Both the position numbers and the translations under genes were made by a program. Source: Streptomyces termitum (lineage in GTDB: Bacteria > Actinomycetota > Actinomycetes > Streptomycetales > Streptomycetaceae). Taken from it: DNA of 64,000 bases. The stretch spans positions 1 through 64,000 of the forward strand of contig NZ_BMUL01000025.1 of assembly GCF_014650175.1 (NCBI RefSeq), written 5' to 3'. Of this stretch, positions 35,281 to 44,794 are shown piece by piece. Below the pieces are notes generated by a model. The model searched no databases, was not told the origin of the DNA, and saw nothing but the letters and a program-made list of their open reading frames with translations. Within the stretch, counting starts at the first letter, position 1, and each line of letters begins with the position of its first letter.

Positions 35281-35921
35281 CCGCTCACACCGCAAAACGA
35301 GCCGGATGCCTCAGCGGCCGTACACGCTCGGGCGACGTCCCGGCGTGCGCCCGGCCGCCACAATCCGGCCGCAGCTGATCCGGCGCCTCCACTTCAAGCC
35401 AGATGCCCTGCGCATCGAGCGGAGAAGCGAGCGGTTCGTATGGCTTTCAGCCACACCGCCGCCCGAGCGTCACCGGTATCCTCGCCTGTGCCCAGACCGC
35501 CCGCGCACATCCGCCGGCACCCCTACCGGTGCTTCACCGATCCCCGGCGAAGCACACGAAAGACCTCTCGCAGCCCAAGACGGCTGACGGAAGACAATAA
35601 AAAGGCACCAAACCAAGGTGGTTGAAGCAAGCTGCTACCTAGCTCCACGGACGAATCCAAGCCGGCAGCACACCTCCGCCCATATCGCTCTTACGTACGA
35701 ACGCGGGAGTGTGCGGGCCCAGCTCCCTGAGGGAACGGGCCCCGATGAGGCCTGCCGGCAAAGCTACTGGCCGGTCCAACTGACGCAAAACATCCTGTAG
35801 TTGTTCAACAGCACTTAATATGACGGCCTGTGCCAGTGGCACAGGCGCCTCGTCAGCATCTGCGCTTGCCGCACGCCACGCCTCTGTCCACCGTCGGGCA
35901 GAGAGATACGGAGCAGCTCCC
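35281..35921. other. Intergenic region before the OLD nuclease gene
   Basis: No gene with a ribosome site and sensible composition was seen. The right part (about 35590-35820) is AT-richer and probably holds the promoter of the next gene. An in-frame ATG at 35820 extends the next gene but lacks a ribosome site. Confidence 0.45.
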
Positions 35922-37751
35922 GTGTATCTCGACAGCTACTCCGCGCGCGGATTCCGCTCCCTGGCCCATGTCGAAGGCATCCCCGTCAGCCGGCCGACCG
36001 TCCTGGCCGGCCGCAACGACGGAGGCAAAAGCGCCGTGCTCACCGCACTGGCCTTCCTCCTCGGCAACCACCGCCTGACCGACGAGGACCGCACCTACGC
36101 GCAGAGTGAAGAGAGCGCCACAGGCCGGCGATGCGCCGAGACCTGGGTAGAGGGCCACTTCCGGCTGGACGCCGAAGAACGAAGCCGTAGCGGCCTGGCC
36201 GAGCACGTACGCATCCGCCGGCGCTCCTCCCTGGGAGAAGCAGCCTGCCTGGAGTACTTCGGCAGCCGGCCCGTCGACCCGAAGCTGCGCGACCTGAGCC
36301 AGCTCCTCAAGCCGGTACTGGCGAAGCTCGTCACCGAGTACGGCCTGTCCCCGGCAGGAAGTCTCAAAGAGGACCTGCTCGCGGAACTCACGGCACACGC
36401 CAAAACCCTCCCCCAGGAGCAGGGATGGCAGCCGCTGCCCAAGGCCCTCGAAGAGCGGCTCCCGCGGCTTTTGTCGTTCGGCGGGAAACACGAAAGCCCC
36501 GACGCCGCCGTACACACGGCGCTGAACAGCAGCTACAAGACGCACCTGGAGGACGAGACCCTCCAGGGCCGTGTCCGCGAGATCGAACAAGAGATCAACC
36601 AGCGGCTGGAGAAGGAAGCCGACTCGCTGTGCAGCCACATCCGCCAGCACTGCGGCGAGTACGTCAGCGTCAACGTCAAGCCCATGGTCTCCTTCAGCGG
36701 AGGGTTCAAAGGCGCTCCGCTGCACGTTTCGAGGGCCGACGGTGAACTGGTCGACCTGACACGCGCCGGCCAGGGAAGCACCCGACGCATCGCCCTGGCG
36801 GTATGGGAATGGACCAGCAACCTCCTGGAGACCGCCGAACTGGCCGCATCAGGAGAACCCGCAGCCACCCAGCCCACCCAGACCATCGTCGTCTACGACG
36901 AGCCCGACACCCACCTCGACTACCACCACCAGCGCACGGTCATGGACATCGTCCGCAAGCAATGCGCCCTGCCTCATGTGAACGTCATGGTCGCCACCCA
37001 CTCGATGAACCTCATCGACGGCGTCGACATCGCCGACGTGGTCCACCTCAGCCTCGGACCCGGCGGCCGCACCATCGTCGAACGCCTCAAGGACGACCAG
37101 CACGACGGCATCGACTTCCATCTCGGCCAGATCGCGGCATCACTGGGCCTGCGCAACTCCGTCCTGCTCCACGAACGCTGCTTCCTCGCCGTCGAAGGCG
37201 ACACCGAGCAAAAAAGCCTGCCCCTGCTCTTCCGCCTGGCCCAGAACATGTCGCTCCAGGCCGCGGGCATCGCCCTGTGGGGCTGCGAGAACAACGAAGG
37301 CGCCCTCCACCTGGCCAGCTACCTCGTCAAACACCAGCGCACCGTCATGCTGATGGTCGACGCCGACAGCCGCACCAACAAACTCTTCAAAACAGAACGA
37401 CTCAGGCGCACTGGCCTCAACCTCGAACAGCAGGTGTCCTACGTCGGCGAAGCCGAGGGCTACAACGAACTCGAAGAACTCTTCAGCAACGAGCAGTGGA
37501 CCAAGGCCGCCAACACCCTGTGGCCCAAGCCCGCACCCCAGACCTGGCACCCGGACGACTTCGAGGCACACCGTGACGGCAAGAAATTCAGCGCCCACAT
37601 CCTCGACATGATCAAAAAGGAAGCCGAGGACACCAGCCCCAACGGCAAACCCGCCATGGTCTACGGGCTCGCCACCACCCTCACCACCCCCGAGGACGTG
37701 CCACACCAGCTACGGGAAATCTTCGCCCAACTACAGCAACTCGCTCACTGA
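35922..37751 (+). CDS. OLD-family ATPase-TOPRIM nuclease
   Basis: The 609-residue protein has an SMC-like ATPase domain: Walker A 'AGRNDGGKSAVL' (29-40), signature region 'LTRAGQGSTRRIAL' and Walker B 'TIVVYDEPDTHLDY'. A C-terminal TOPRIM domain has E425 ('FLAVEGDTEQK') and D480-x-D482 ('LMVDADSRTN'). OLD proteins and Gabija GajA share this architecture and cut DNA in phage defence. No UvrD-like GajB lies next to it, so a stand-alone OLD nuclease is favoured. GTG at 35922 has GGAG 8 bases upstream. Its end overlaps the next small minus-strand gene by seven bases. Confidence 0.85.
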   Translation: MYLDSYSARGFRSLAHVEGIPVSRPTVLAGRNDGGKSAVLTALAFLLGNHRLTDEDRTYAQSEESATGRRCAETWVEGHFRLDAEERSRSGLAEHVRIRRRSSLGEAACLEYFGSRPVDPKLRDLSQLLKPVLAKLVTEYGLSPAGSLKEDLLAELTAHAKTLPQEQGWQPLPKALEERLPRLLSFGGKHESPDAAVHTALNSSYKTHLEDETLQGRVREIEQEINQRLEKEADSLCSHIRQHCGEYVSVNVKPMVSFSGGFKGAPLHVSRADGELVDLTRAGQGSTRRIALAVWEWTSNLLETAELAASGEPAATQPTQTIVVYDEPDTHLDYHHQRTVMDIVRKQCALPHVNVMVATHSMNLIDGVDIADVVHLSLGPGGRTIVERLKDDQHDGIDFHLGQIAASLGLRNSVLLHERCFLAVEGDTEQKSLPLLFRLAQNMSLQAAGIALWGCENNEGALHLASYLVKHQRTVMLMVDADSRTNKLFKTERLRRTGLNLEQQVSYVGEAEGYNELEELFSNEQWTKAANTLWPKPAPQTWHPDDFEAHRDGKKFSAHILDMIKKEAEDTSPNGKPAMVYGLATTLTTPEDVPHQLREIFAQLQQLAH

Positions 37752-37942
37752 CCAGACGCCGACCGCTGCGCCCGGCGCAACCGCATGCGCTCTTTGCGCT
37801 GCTCGTCGGTCGGCGCCACCCACGCATGCCAGCCGACCGATTCCACCCACTGCCGGGCATGAATCCGGGCGTCGATCCCACACCATCTGCACCCGCCTGG
37901 CGAGGGAACGCAGCCAGCACGAGCAGACCTCGGAGAGGACAT
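37745..37942 (-). CDS. Small zinc-motif protein of mobile elements
   Basis: The 65-residue product contains 'CRWCGIDARIHARQWVES' and 'GWHAWVAPTDEQRKERMRLR', a C-x2-C...H...H arrangement followed by a basic tail. I recognise it as a short type common on Streptomyces plasmids and integrated elements, with no known function. An AAGGAGGAGAG site directly precedes the ATG, among the strongest in the window. It is convergent with the OLD gene and divergent from sbcD. Confidence 0.6.
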   Translation of the reverse strand: MSSPRSARAGCVPSPGGCRWCGIDARIHARQWVESVGWHAWVAPTDEQRKERMRLRRAQRSASGQ

Positions 37943-38022
37943 CTCTCCTCCTTCCCACGCCTCTTATCTTCTCTTCCTGCACTGACAATCACACTGAGTG
38001 ACGAAGCTCGAGGTGTACGCGC

Positions 38023-39219
38023 ATGAGGTTCCTCCACACATCCGACTGGCACTTGGGCCGACGTTTCCATTCAGAAGACCTGGTACCCGCCCAGCGCGTT
38101 TTCCTCGACCATCTGGTCGACACCGCGCGAACCGAGAACGTCGACGCCGTCCTGGTGGCCGGAGACATCTACGACCGGGCCATCCCGAGCCTTGACGCCG
38201 TACGCCTGTTCAACCACGCCCTGCACCAGCTCGCGGACCTGAACGTGCCGATCATCATGATCAGCGGAAACCACGACTCCGCCCACCGCCTCGGCGTCGC
38301 CTCCGGCCTCCTGGCACGCACCGGAATCCACCTGCGCACCGACCCCGCCACCTGCCACACCCCCGTCATCCTCGAAGATCCCCACGGTCCCGTCGCCGTC
38401 TATGGCATCCCCTACCTCGAGCCCTCGATGGCCCGCACCCCGCTGGAAGCAGAAGCCGTCTCCCACCGCGCCGTGCTGACCGCGGCCCTGGACCGCATCC
38501 GCACCGACCTCGCCACTCACCATCCGGCCGGCACCCGCTGCGTGGTCCTCGCCCACGCCTTCGTCACCCCCGGCACCGGACAGCCCGAAGAACGCGACAA
38601 GGCCAAGGAATCCACCAGCGAACGCGACCTCACCGTCGGAGGCATCGCCCACGTGGGCGCCGACCTCTTTCACGACATCGACTACGTCGCCCTCGGCCAC
38701 CTGCATGGCGCTCAGTCCATCACCGACCGCATCCAATACAGCGGCTCCCCCCTGGCCTACTCCTTCTCCGAGGCCCGCCACACCAAGACGACCACTCTCG
38801 TCGACCTCACTGTCGAAAAGGCCCCCACCCTCACCCGCCTGCCCTGCCCCGTTCCCCGCCGCCTGGAGCGCGTCACCGGTCTCATCGACGACCTCCTGAC
38901 CAACCCCGTCCACGAACCACTGCAAGACGCCTGGCTCGAGGTCACCCTTACCGACACCGCCCTGCCCTTCGAGGCCATGGCCCGCCTGCGCCGCCGCTTC
39001 CCCCACACCGCCGAACTCAAGCACCGGCCCGCCCGCATTCCCGCCCAGGCCACCCACACCACCTACAGCGAACGCATCCACGGCCGCAGCGACCTCGGCA
39101 TCACCACCGACTTCATCCACAGCATGCGAGGCACCGAACCCACCCCGGACGAACACGCCCTGCTCCAGCAAGCCGTCGAAGCCTCCCGCCTGAACGAACA
39201 GCAGAAGGAAACCGTCTGA
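38023..39219 (+). CDS. sbcD: SbcD-like exonuclease subunit (copy 1)
   Basis: The 398-residue protein has all Mre11/SbcD metallophosphoesterase motifs: 'TSDWHLGR' (7-14), 'VAGDIYDRA', 'SGNHDSAHR', a later His in 'VLAHAFV' and 'ALGHLHGAQ'. It forms the nuclease half of the SbcCD complex that opens hairpins and trims blocked DNA ends. One base separates its stop from sbcC. Streptomyces chromosomes carry an SbcCD pair of this size; whether this is that copy or an extra one cannot be told here. Confidence 0.92.
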   Translation: MRFLHTSDWHLGRRFHSEDLVPAQRVFLDHLVDTARTENVDAVLVAGDIYDRAIPSLDAVRLFNHALHQLADLNVPIIMISGNHDSAHRLGVASGLLARTGIHLRTDPATCHTPVILEDPHGPVAVYGIPYLEPSMARTPLEAEAVSHRAVLTAALDRIRTDLATHHPAGTRCVVLAHAFVTPGTGQPEERDKAKESTSERDLTVGGIAHVGADLFHDIDYVALGHLHGAQSITDRIQYSGSPLAYSFSEARHTKTTTLVDLTVEKAPTLTRLPCPVPRRLERVTGLIDDLLTNPVHEPLQDAWLEVTLTDTALPFEAMARLRRRFPHTAELKHRPARIPAQATHTTYSERIHGRSDLGITTDFIHSMRGTEPTPDEHALLQQAVEASRLNEQQKETV

Positions 39220-39220
39220 C

Positions 39221-42200
39221 ATGCGCCTGCACACTCTGCACCTGCAGGCCTTCGGCCCCTTCGCAGGCACCCACACCATCGACTTCGACACCCTGTCCGC
39301 CGACGGCCTCTTCCTCCTCCACGGCGACACCGGCGCCGGGAAGAGCACCGTCTTCGCCGCCATCTGCTACGCCCTCTACGGCAAACCCCCCGGCGACCGC
39401 GACCTGCTGCTGCGCAGCCATCACGCTCCCGAAGGCCTCCTGACCGAAGTCACCCTCGACGTCACCCTCGCAGGCCGCCGCCTGCGCATCCGCCGGGTCC
39501 CCGCCCAGATGCGCCCCAAGCGATCCGGCCCGGGCGAGACCCAGCAGAAGCCCGAGACCTTCCTCAGCGAGCGGACCACCGACACCACCGGACAGGAACG
39601 CTGGGAAGCATCCAGCAAGTCCCACCAGGAAGCCTCCGCCGAGATCACCGACCTGCTGGGCATGAGCCGGGACCAGTTCTGCCAGGTCGTCCTGCTGCCC
39701 CAGAACGAATTCACCAAGTTCCTCCACGCCGATGCCCACGGCCGGCGCGAACTCCTCGGGAAACTCTTCCGCACCCACCGCTTCGCCTTCGTCGAACGTT
39801 GGCTCCACGATCACAGCCGCAGCATCGAGAAGGACCGCGAAACCGCCCGCGCCGACGTCCTTCGCCTGGCCGAACGCATCCACCAGGCTGCCGGAGCCGA
39901 CCTTGCGACCGAGCACCCCGCACCCACCCCCGAAGACCCCCGCACCCTCACCGAGCCCGCGCAGACCTGGGCCCAGGACCTCCTGCGCGCCAGCCACACC
40001 CACCACGAACACACACTCCAGGCAGCAGCCACGGCCAAGACCCACCTGCTCGAAAAGCAGACCCTCGAAGCCGCAGCACGCGATCTCCACCAACAGCAGG
40101 CCGCCTACACAGACGCCCGACGACAGCTCGACCTGCTGCAGGAACAACAACCACACCAGGACACCCTCCGCCAGCGCCGCGACCAGGCCCGCCGCGCCCA
40201 GCACGCGGCTCCCCAACTGCACGCCGCCGACACCGCAGCCAGCGACCACGCCGACGCCCAGCGCACCGAACACAGCGCCCGCCACCACCTGCCGCCTCAA
40301 CACGTGGACCTGGACGCCGACCAGCTGGAAACCCTTGAGCACACCACCCGCAACGAAGCCGCTGTCCTGGCCGAGCTCATCGCCGAAGAAGCCACCGTCC
40401 GCCGGCTGACCACCCAGCTGAAGCGCATCGACGCCGAACGGCAGGACTTCGACACCCAGCAACGCACCTCCCAGGACTGGCTCGATCAGGAGCCCGGCAC
40501 GCGCCGCACCCTCGAGGCACGGCGTGAAGCCGCCCGCCACGCCGAACTGGAAGGCCGCCGTCACCACGACGCCCTGGACGGCCTCAAGACCCGCATCGAA
40601 GCCGCCGAGCTGCGCGACACCCACCTTGCGGAAGTCGCCAAGGCCGAACAGCGCCTGGCAAAGACGCAAGAGATCGCCACCCTGGCCGGCCAGGAGCACC
40701 TCGACATCCGCCGCCGGCGCACCGAAGGCATGGCCGCCGAACTCGCCGCCACCCTCACCGACGGCATGCCCTGCCCGGTCTGCGGCTCCTGCACCCACCC
40801 CGCCCCCGCCGCCGCCCAGGACGGGCAGCCCACACGCCAGGACGAACAGGACGCCGAAACCGCCCACGAGCGAGCCAACGCCGCCCGGGACGCCGCCGCG
40901 GCCGTCCTGCACGGCCTGCGTGAACAAGCAGCCGCCGCGACCGGTGAAGCGGGCGACACCTCACTGGCCGACCTGCAGACCCAGCACGCCACGCTCAACG
41001 CCGCCCTGGCCGCCGCCCTGGCCCGGGCTGCCGACCAAGAAGCCGCGCAAGAAGAACTCCACGCGCTCGACACCGAGCACACCCACCACACCGAACAGCA
41101 CCGCACCGCAACCGCCGGCCTGTCCGCCCGCAACGCCGACTACGACACCCTCACCCTGCAACGCGCCGAGCTGACCACCAAGCTCACCACAGCCCGCGGC
41201 ACCCACCCCACCGTCGCCGCCCGCGCCGCCGAACTCACCCGCACCGCCGACCACCTCAAGCAAGCCGCCCAAGCCTCCCGCACCCTCGCCACCGCAGCCC
41301 AGACCCTCCACCACCGCACCGAGCAGGCCCTCCTCACCGCGAAGGACCAAGGGTTCGACACCCTGGCACTCGCCCAGCAGGCCCTCCTCGACGACGAAAC
41401 CCTGCGCGCCATCGAAGAAGAGATCACCCAATGGCGCGAGAACTGCGCCGTCCACACCGCAGTCCTCCAAGACCCGGCACTGCAGCAGGCCGCCACCCAG
41501 CCCCCCGCCGACACCACCGCAGCCACAGAAGCCCGTGCCGCCGCCGACAACCAGCACGCAGCGGCCACCGCCGCCACCGACGCCGCCCGCACCCGCACCC
41601 AGGACCTCGCCACACTGGCCACCGACCTCGCCACCGCCGTCCAGCGACTCCAGCCACTCGAACAGGCCTACAGCACCGCACGCCACCTGGCCGAACTCGT
41701 CACCGGCACCTCAACCAGCGCCCGCGTCCGCATGCAGCTCGAGGCATACGTCCTGGCAGCACGACTCGAAGAAGTCGTCACCGCCGCCAACACCCGCCTG
41801 AACATCATGTCCGAAGGCCGCTACACCCTCTCCCACTCCGACCACCAAGCCCCCCGCGGCGCCCGCTCCGGCCTCGGCCTGCAGATCACCGACTCCTGGA
41901 CCGGCCGCCCCCGCAAGACCGACACCCTCTCCGGCGGCGAGTCCTTCTTCGCCTCCCTCTCCCTGGCCCTCGGACTGGCCGACGTCGTCACCCACGAATC
42001 CGGCGGCAACCCCCTCGATACCCTCTTCATCGACGAAGGCTTCGGCACCCTCGACGAAGACACCCTCCACAAAGTCCTCGACGTCCTCGACTCCCTGCGC
42101 GCCCACGACCGCACCGTCGGCGTCATCAGCCACGTCCCCGAACTACGCCGCCGCATCCCCCACCGCCTCCACGTACGCAAGAACCCCACCGGCTCCACCC

Positions 42201-42229
42201 TCGCCCACCTGACCGAAGCAGCCGAATAG
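39221..42229 (+). CDS. sbcC: SbcC-like SMC ATPase (copy 1)
   Basis: The 1002-residue protein has Walker A 'LHGDTGAGKSTVF' near residue 35, long coiled coils, a zinc-hook CPVC at 518-521 ('GMPCPVCGSC'), the ABC signature 'TLSGGESFFASLSLALGLAD' and Walker B 'TLFIDEGFGTLDED'. It dimerises through the hook and drives the SbcD nuclease with ATP. It follows sbcD by one base and precedes a helicase by 85 bases, which may make a three-gene unit. Confidence 0.92.
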   Translation: MRLHTLHLQAFGPFAGTHTIDFDTLSADGLFLLHGDTGAGKSTVFAAICYALYGKPPGDRDLLLRSHHAPEGLLTEVTLDVTLAGRRLRIRRVPAQMRPKRSGPGETQQKPETFLSERTTDTTGQERWEASSKSHQEASAEITDLLGMSRDQFCQVVLLPQNEFTKFLHADAHGRRELLGKLFRTHRFAFVERWLHDHSRSIEKDRETARADVLRLAERIHQAAGADLATEHPAPTPEDPRTLTEPAQTWAQDLLRASHTHHEHTLQAAATAKTHLLEKQTLEAAARDLHQQQAAYTDARRQLDLLQEQQPHQDTLRQRRDQARRAQHAAPQLHAADTAASDHADAQRTEHSARHHLPPQHVDLDADQLETLEHTTRNEAAVLAELIAEEATVRRLTTQLKRIDAERQDFDTQQRTSQDWLDQEPGTRRTLEARREAARHAELEGRRHHDALDGLKTRIEAAELRDTHLAEVAKAEQRLAKTQEIATLAGQEHLDIRRRRTEGMAAELAATLTDGMPCPVCGSCTHPAPAAAQDGQPTRQDEQDAETAHERANAARDAAAAVLHGLREQAAAATGEAGDTSLADLQTQHATLNAALAAALARAADQEAAQEELHALDTEHTHHTEQHRTATAGLSARNADYDTLTLQRAELTTKLTTARGTHPTVAARAAELTRTADHLKQAAQASRTLATAAQTLHHRTEQALLTAKDQGFDTLALAQQALLDDETLRAIEEEITQWRENCAVHTAVLQDPALQQAATQPPADTTAATEARAAADNQHAAATAATDAARTRTQDLATLATDLATAVQRLQPLEQAYSTARHLAELVTGTSTSARVRMQLEAYVLAARLEEVVTAANTRLNIMSEGRYTLSHSDHQAPRGARSGLGLQITDSWTGRPRKTDTLSGGESFFASLSLALGLADVVTHESGGNPLDTLFIDEGFGTLDEDTLHKVLDVLDSLRAHDRTVGVISHVPELRRRIPHRLHVRKNPTGSTLAHLTEAAE

Positions 42230-42314
42230 CCTGACACCCACCAAGCAGAGAGGACCGGGCAACTCGTCCCCTCTGCTCGGCACCAGTCGGCCGACCCGTT
42301 GGAGCGGTACCCCC

Positions 42315-44630
42315 ATGCCAGAGATCGAGCTGCGCCCGCACCAGCAGGAAGCTGTCACCGCCGCCGTCAAGGCACTGCGCATCCATTCTCGGGCCACCGT
42401 GGTCGCTGCCTGCGGTACCGGGAAGACTCTCATCGCCGCCCGCACCACAGCCCGCCTCACCCCGCGGGGCAGGACCCTGGTCCTGTTGCCCACCCTGGAC
42501 CTGCTGTCCCAGACAGCCCGCTCCTGGCACGCAGCAGGCCGTAAAGGCAGGGCGGTCGCTGTCTGCTCGGCACGACAAGCCGTCGACCACGCTCCGGCCG
42601 GTGACCTGCCCATGACCACCAGCCCCGCCGAACTCACCGCCCTCACCGCCGGCCAAGAGGGCGAGCCGGTGACTGTCTACGCCACCTACGCCTCCCTGAC
42701 CGCCGTCGCCGCCGCCCACCAGACCCACACACTGCCCCACTGGGACCTGGTGGTCATCGACGAAGCCCACCGCACCGCCGGCAGACTCGGCAAAGCCTGG
42801 GCAGCCATCCACCACGACGACCAGGTCCCTGCCCACCACCGCCTCTACCTCACCGCCACCCCTCGCATCTGGGACGCTGACGCAGACGCCGATCAGGCCG
42901 GAGACGCCGGGACCGTCGCCTCCATGGACGACGAAACCCTCTTCGGACCTGTCGCCTACCGCCTCACCCTCTCCGACGCCATCGACCTCGGTCTGCTCGC
43001 CGACTACCAGATCCTCGTCCCCGTCATCGACGACACCACCCTGCGCGACTGGCTCGCCACCGGCCCAGGCGCCGGCGTCGACGGCCTGCGCCTCGCCGGC
43101 CGCCAAGTCGCCGTCCTCAAAGCCATCCACGACCACCAACTCCGCCGTGTCCTGACCTTCCACCACCGCGTCCAGGACGCCCGCGCCTTCGCCACCACCC
43201 TCCCCGACACCGCCGCCGCCCTCCCCGCCGACCTGCAGCCCGACGGCCTGTGGTCACAGTGGATCAGCGGCACCCACCCGCCCCGCGTACGCCGCCGCAT
43301 CCTCCTCGACTTCGCCGCCCACACCCACCCCGAACAACCCGCCGTCCTCGCCAACGCCCGTGTCCTCGGCGAAGGCATCGACGTCCCTTCGATCGACGCC
43401 GTCGTCTTCGCCGACCCCAAGAACAGCCCCGTCGACACCGTCCAGGCCGTCGGCCGCGCTCTACGCCAGCAACCCGGCGCGAACAAAAAAGCCACTCTGA
43501 TCGTCCCCGTCTACCTCACCCCCGACGAGAACCCCGACGACCTCCTCAGCGCCGACGCCTACACCCCACTGTGGCGCACCATCCAAGCCCTCCGCGCCCA
43601 CGACACCCGCCTAGAAGCACGCCTCGCCGACCCTCGCACCCACCGCCCCACCGCCGATACCGACGGCCCCGGACACTGGCTCCACTTCGAGCGCCCCACC
43701 CAGGCCGACGAAGTCGCCCTCGCCCTCACCCTGCGCGTCCTCAAACCCAAAAGCGCCGAATGGCGCCGCGGCCTGGCCTCAGCCCGCCGCTACCACCGCA
43801 CCCACCACCACCTCGACATCCCCCAGACATACGAGGACCCCGCCGGCTACGCCCTGGGACGCTGGCTCACCTGGCAACGCCACCTCCACAACCAAAACGC
43901 CCTCGACCACGCCCGCACCCACGCCCTCGAACAACTCGGCATCATCTGGAACCCCCGCCAGCAAGCATGGGACCGCGGCCTCACCCACGCAGCCGCCTAC
44001 GCCACCACCCACGGACACCTCGCCGCCCCCGTCGACCACCACGATCCCGAAACCGGCTTCGCCCTCGGCCGCTGGCTCGCCACCCAACGCAAACGAGCCG
44101 ACCAGCTCACCCCCGCCCGCACCAAGGCCCTGGAAGAACTCGACCCGCACTGGAACCCACCCTGGCCCCTGACATGGCAACGCACCTATCACGCCGCCCG
44201 CCACCATCAGAAGGCCGGTCACACCCTCGCTGATGTCCCGCGGACCTTCGCCACTCTCGAAGGCGTCCGCCTAGGGGAGTGGCTCCGCACCCAGCGCAGC
44301 ACACCACCCGCCCACCCTGGTCAACTCCGCCTCCTGCAAGACCTGGGGCTGTACACCACCACCCCACCCTCGATGCCGCCGCCCTTGCTCTCGGCACGAG
44401 AACAGTCCTTCCGGCGTGGACTGGAAGCAGCGGCTGCCTTCCTCGCCAGAGAAGGCCACCCGAAGGTGCCCCAGCGCCACATCGAGCAACTCGCCAATGG
44501 GCCGGTACGTCTTGGGCAGTGGCTCACCAACACCCGGCGTCGATGGGACCGTCTCTCACCAGAACATCGCCAGGCACTCACAGAACTGGGCATCCAGCCG
44601 CCCGCGCCCGGCCCGGGGACCCGCCAGTGA
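42315..44630 (+). CDS. SF2 DEAD/DEAH-type helicase with helicase-associated repeats (copy 2)
   Basis: The 771-residue protein is a paralogue of the helicase at 20772: Walker A 'AACGTGKTLIAA', 'VIDEAHRTAG', 'LTATPRIWD', 'QAVGRALRQQPGANKKATL', and C-terminal helicase-associated repeats ('HHHLDIPQTYEDPAGYALG', 'HGHLAAPVDH', 'LGQWLTNTRR'). The two share domain order and many identical motif residues throughout. It starts at ATG 42315 and lies on the same strand just after sbcC, suggesting joint action on DNA ends (inference). Confidence 0.87.
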   Translation: MPEIELRPHQQEAVTAAVKALRIHSRATVVAACGTGKTLIAARTTARLTPRGRTLVLLPTLDLLSQTARSWHAAGRKGRAVAVCSARQAVDHAPAGDLPMTTSPAELTALTAGQEGEPVTVYATYASLTAVAAAHQTHTLPHWDLVVIDEAHRTAGRLGKAWAAIHHDDQVPAHHRLYLTATPRIWDADADADQAGDAGTVASMDDETLFGPVAYRLTLSDAIDLGLLADYQILVPVIDDTTLRDWLATGPGAGVDGLRLAGRQVAVLKAIHDHQLRRVLTFHHRVQDARAFATTLPDTAAALPADLQPDGLWSQWISGTHPPRVRRRILLDFAAHTHPEQPAVLANARVLGEGIDVPSIDAVVFADPKNSPVDTVQAVGRALRQQPGANKKATLIVPVYLTPDENPDDLLSADAYTPLWRTIQALRAHDTRLEARLADPRTHRPTADTDGPGHWLHFERPTQADEVALALTLRVLKPKSAEWRRGLASARRYHRTHHHLDIPQTYEDPAGYALGRWLTWQRHLHNQNALDHARTHALEQLGIIWNPRQQAWDRGLTHAAAYATTHGHLAAPVDHHDPETGFALGRWLATQRKRADQLTPARTKALEELDPHWNPPWPLTWQRTYHAARHHQKAGHTLADVPRTFATLEGVRLGEWLRTQRSTPPAHPGQLRLLQDLGLYTTTPPSMPPPLLSAREQSFRRGLEAAAAFLAREGHPKVPQRHIEQLANGPVRLGQWLTNTRRRWDRLSPEHRQALTELGIQPPAPGPGTRQ

Positions 44631-44723
44631 ATCAGGCATCGACTTCCCCATCCGCTCTCCCCACGGCCCCCCATGACAACGTGCCGAGCGGGCGGCACCG
44701 GGGGCTGGGTTTGTCCCTTCTAG

Positions 44724-44757
44724 GGGCTCTGGCACCACAGAAGTTGCGCCAGAGCCC
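44724..44757. terminator. Hairpin between convergent helicase and jetD
   Basis: A perfect 10-bp stem (44724-44733 with 44748-44757) encloses a 14-base loop. It lies 94 bases after the helicase stop and 38 bases before the jetD stop, so it could serve both. Confidence 0.6.
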
Positions 44758-44794
44758 AAACCCGTGCACAAAGCCAGCCGGCAACACCCAGGTG

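Noticed and set aside
35922..37751. Gabija system (GajAB)
   Set aside because: GajA-like architecture is present but no UvrD-type GajB follows; the neighbouring genes are a small zinc-motif protein and sbcD.
38071..39363. 430-codon minus-strand open frame antisense to sbcD
   Set aside because: Gly/Val-rich shadow; sbcD motifs are complete on the other strand.
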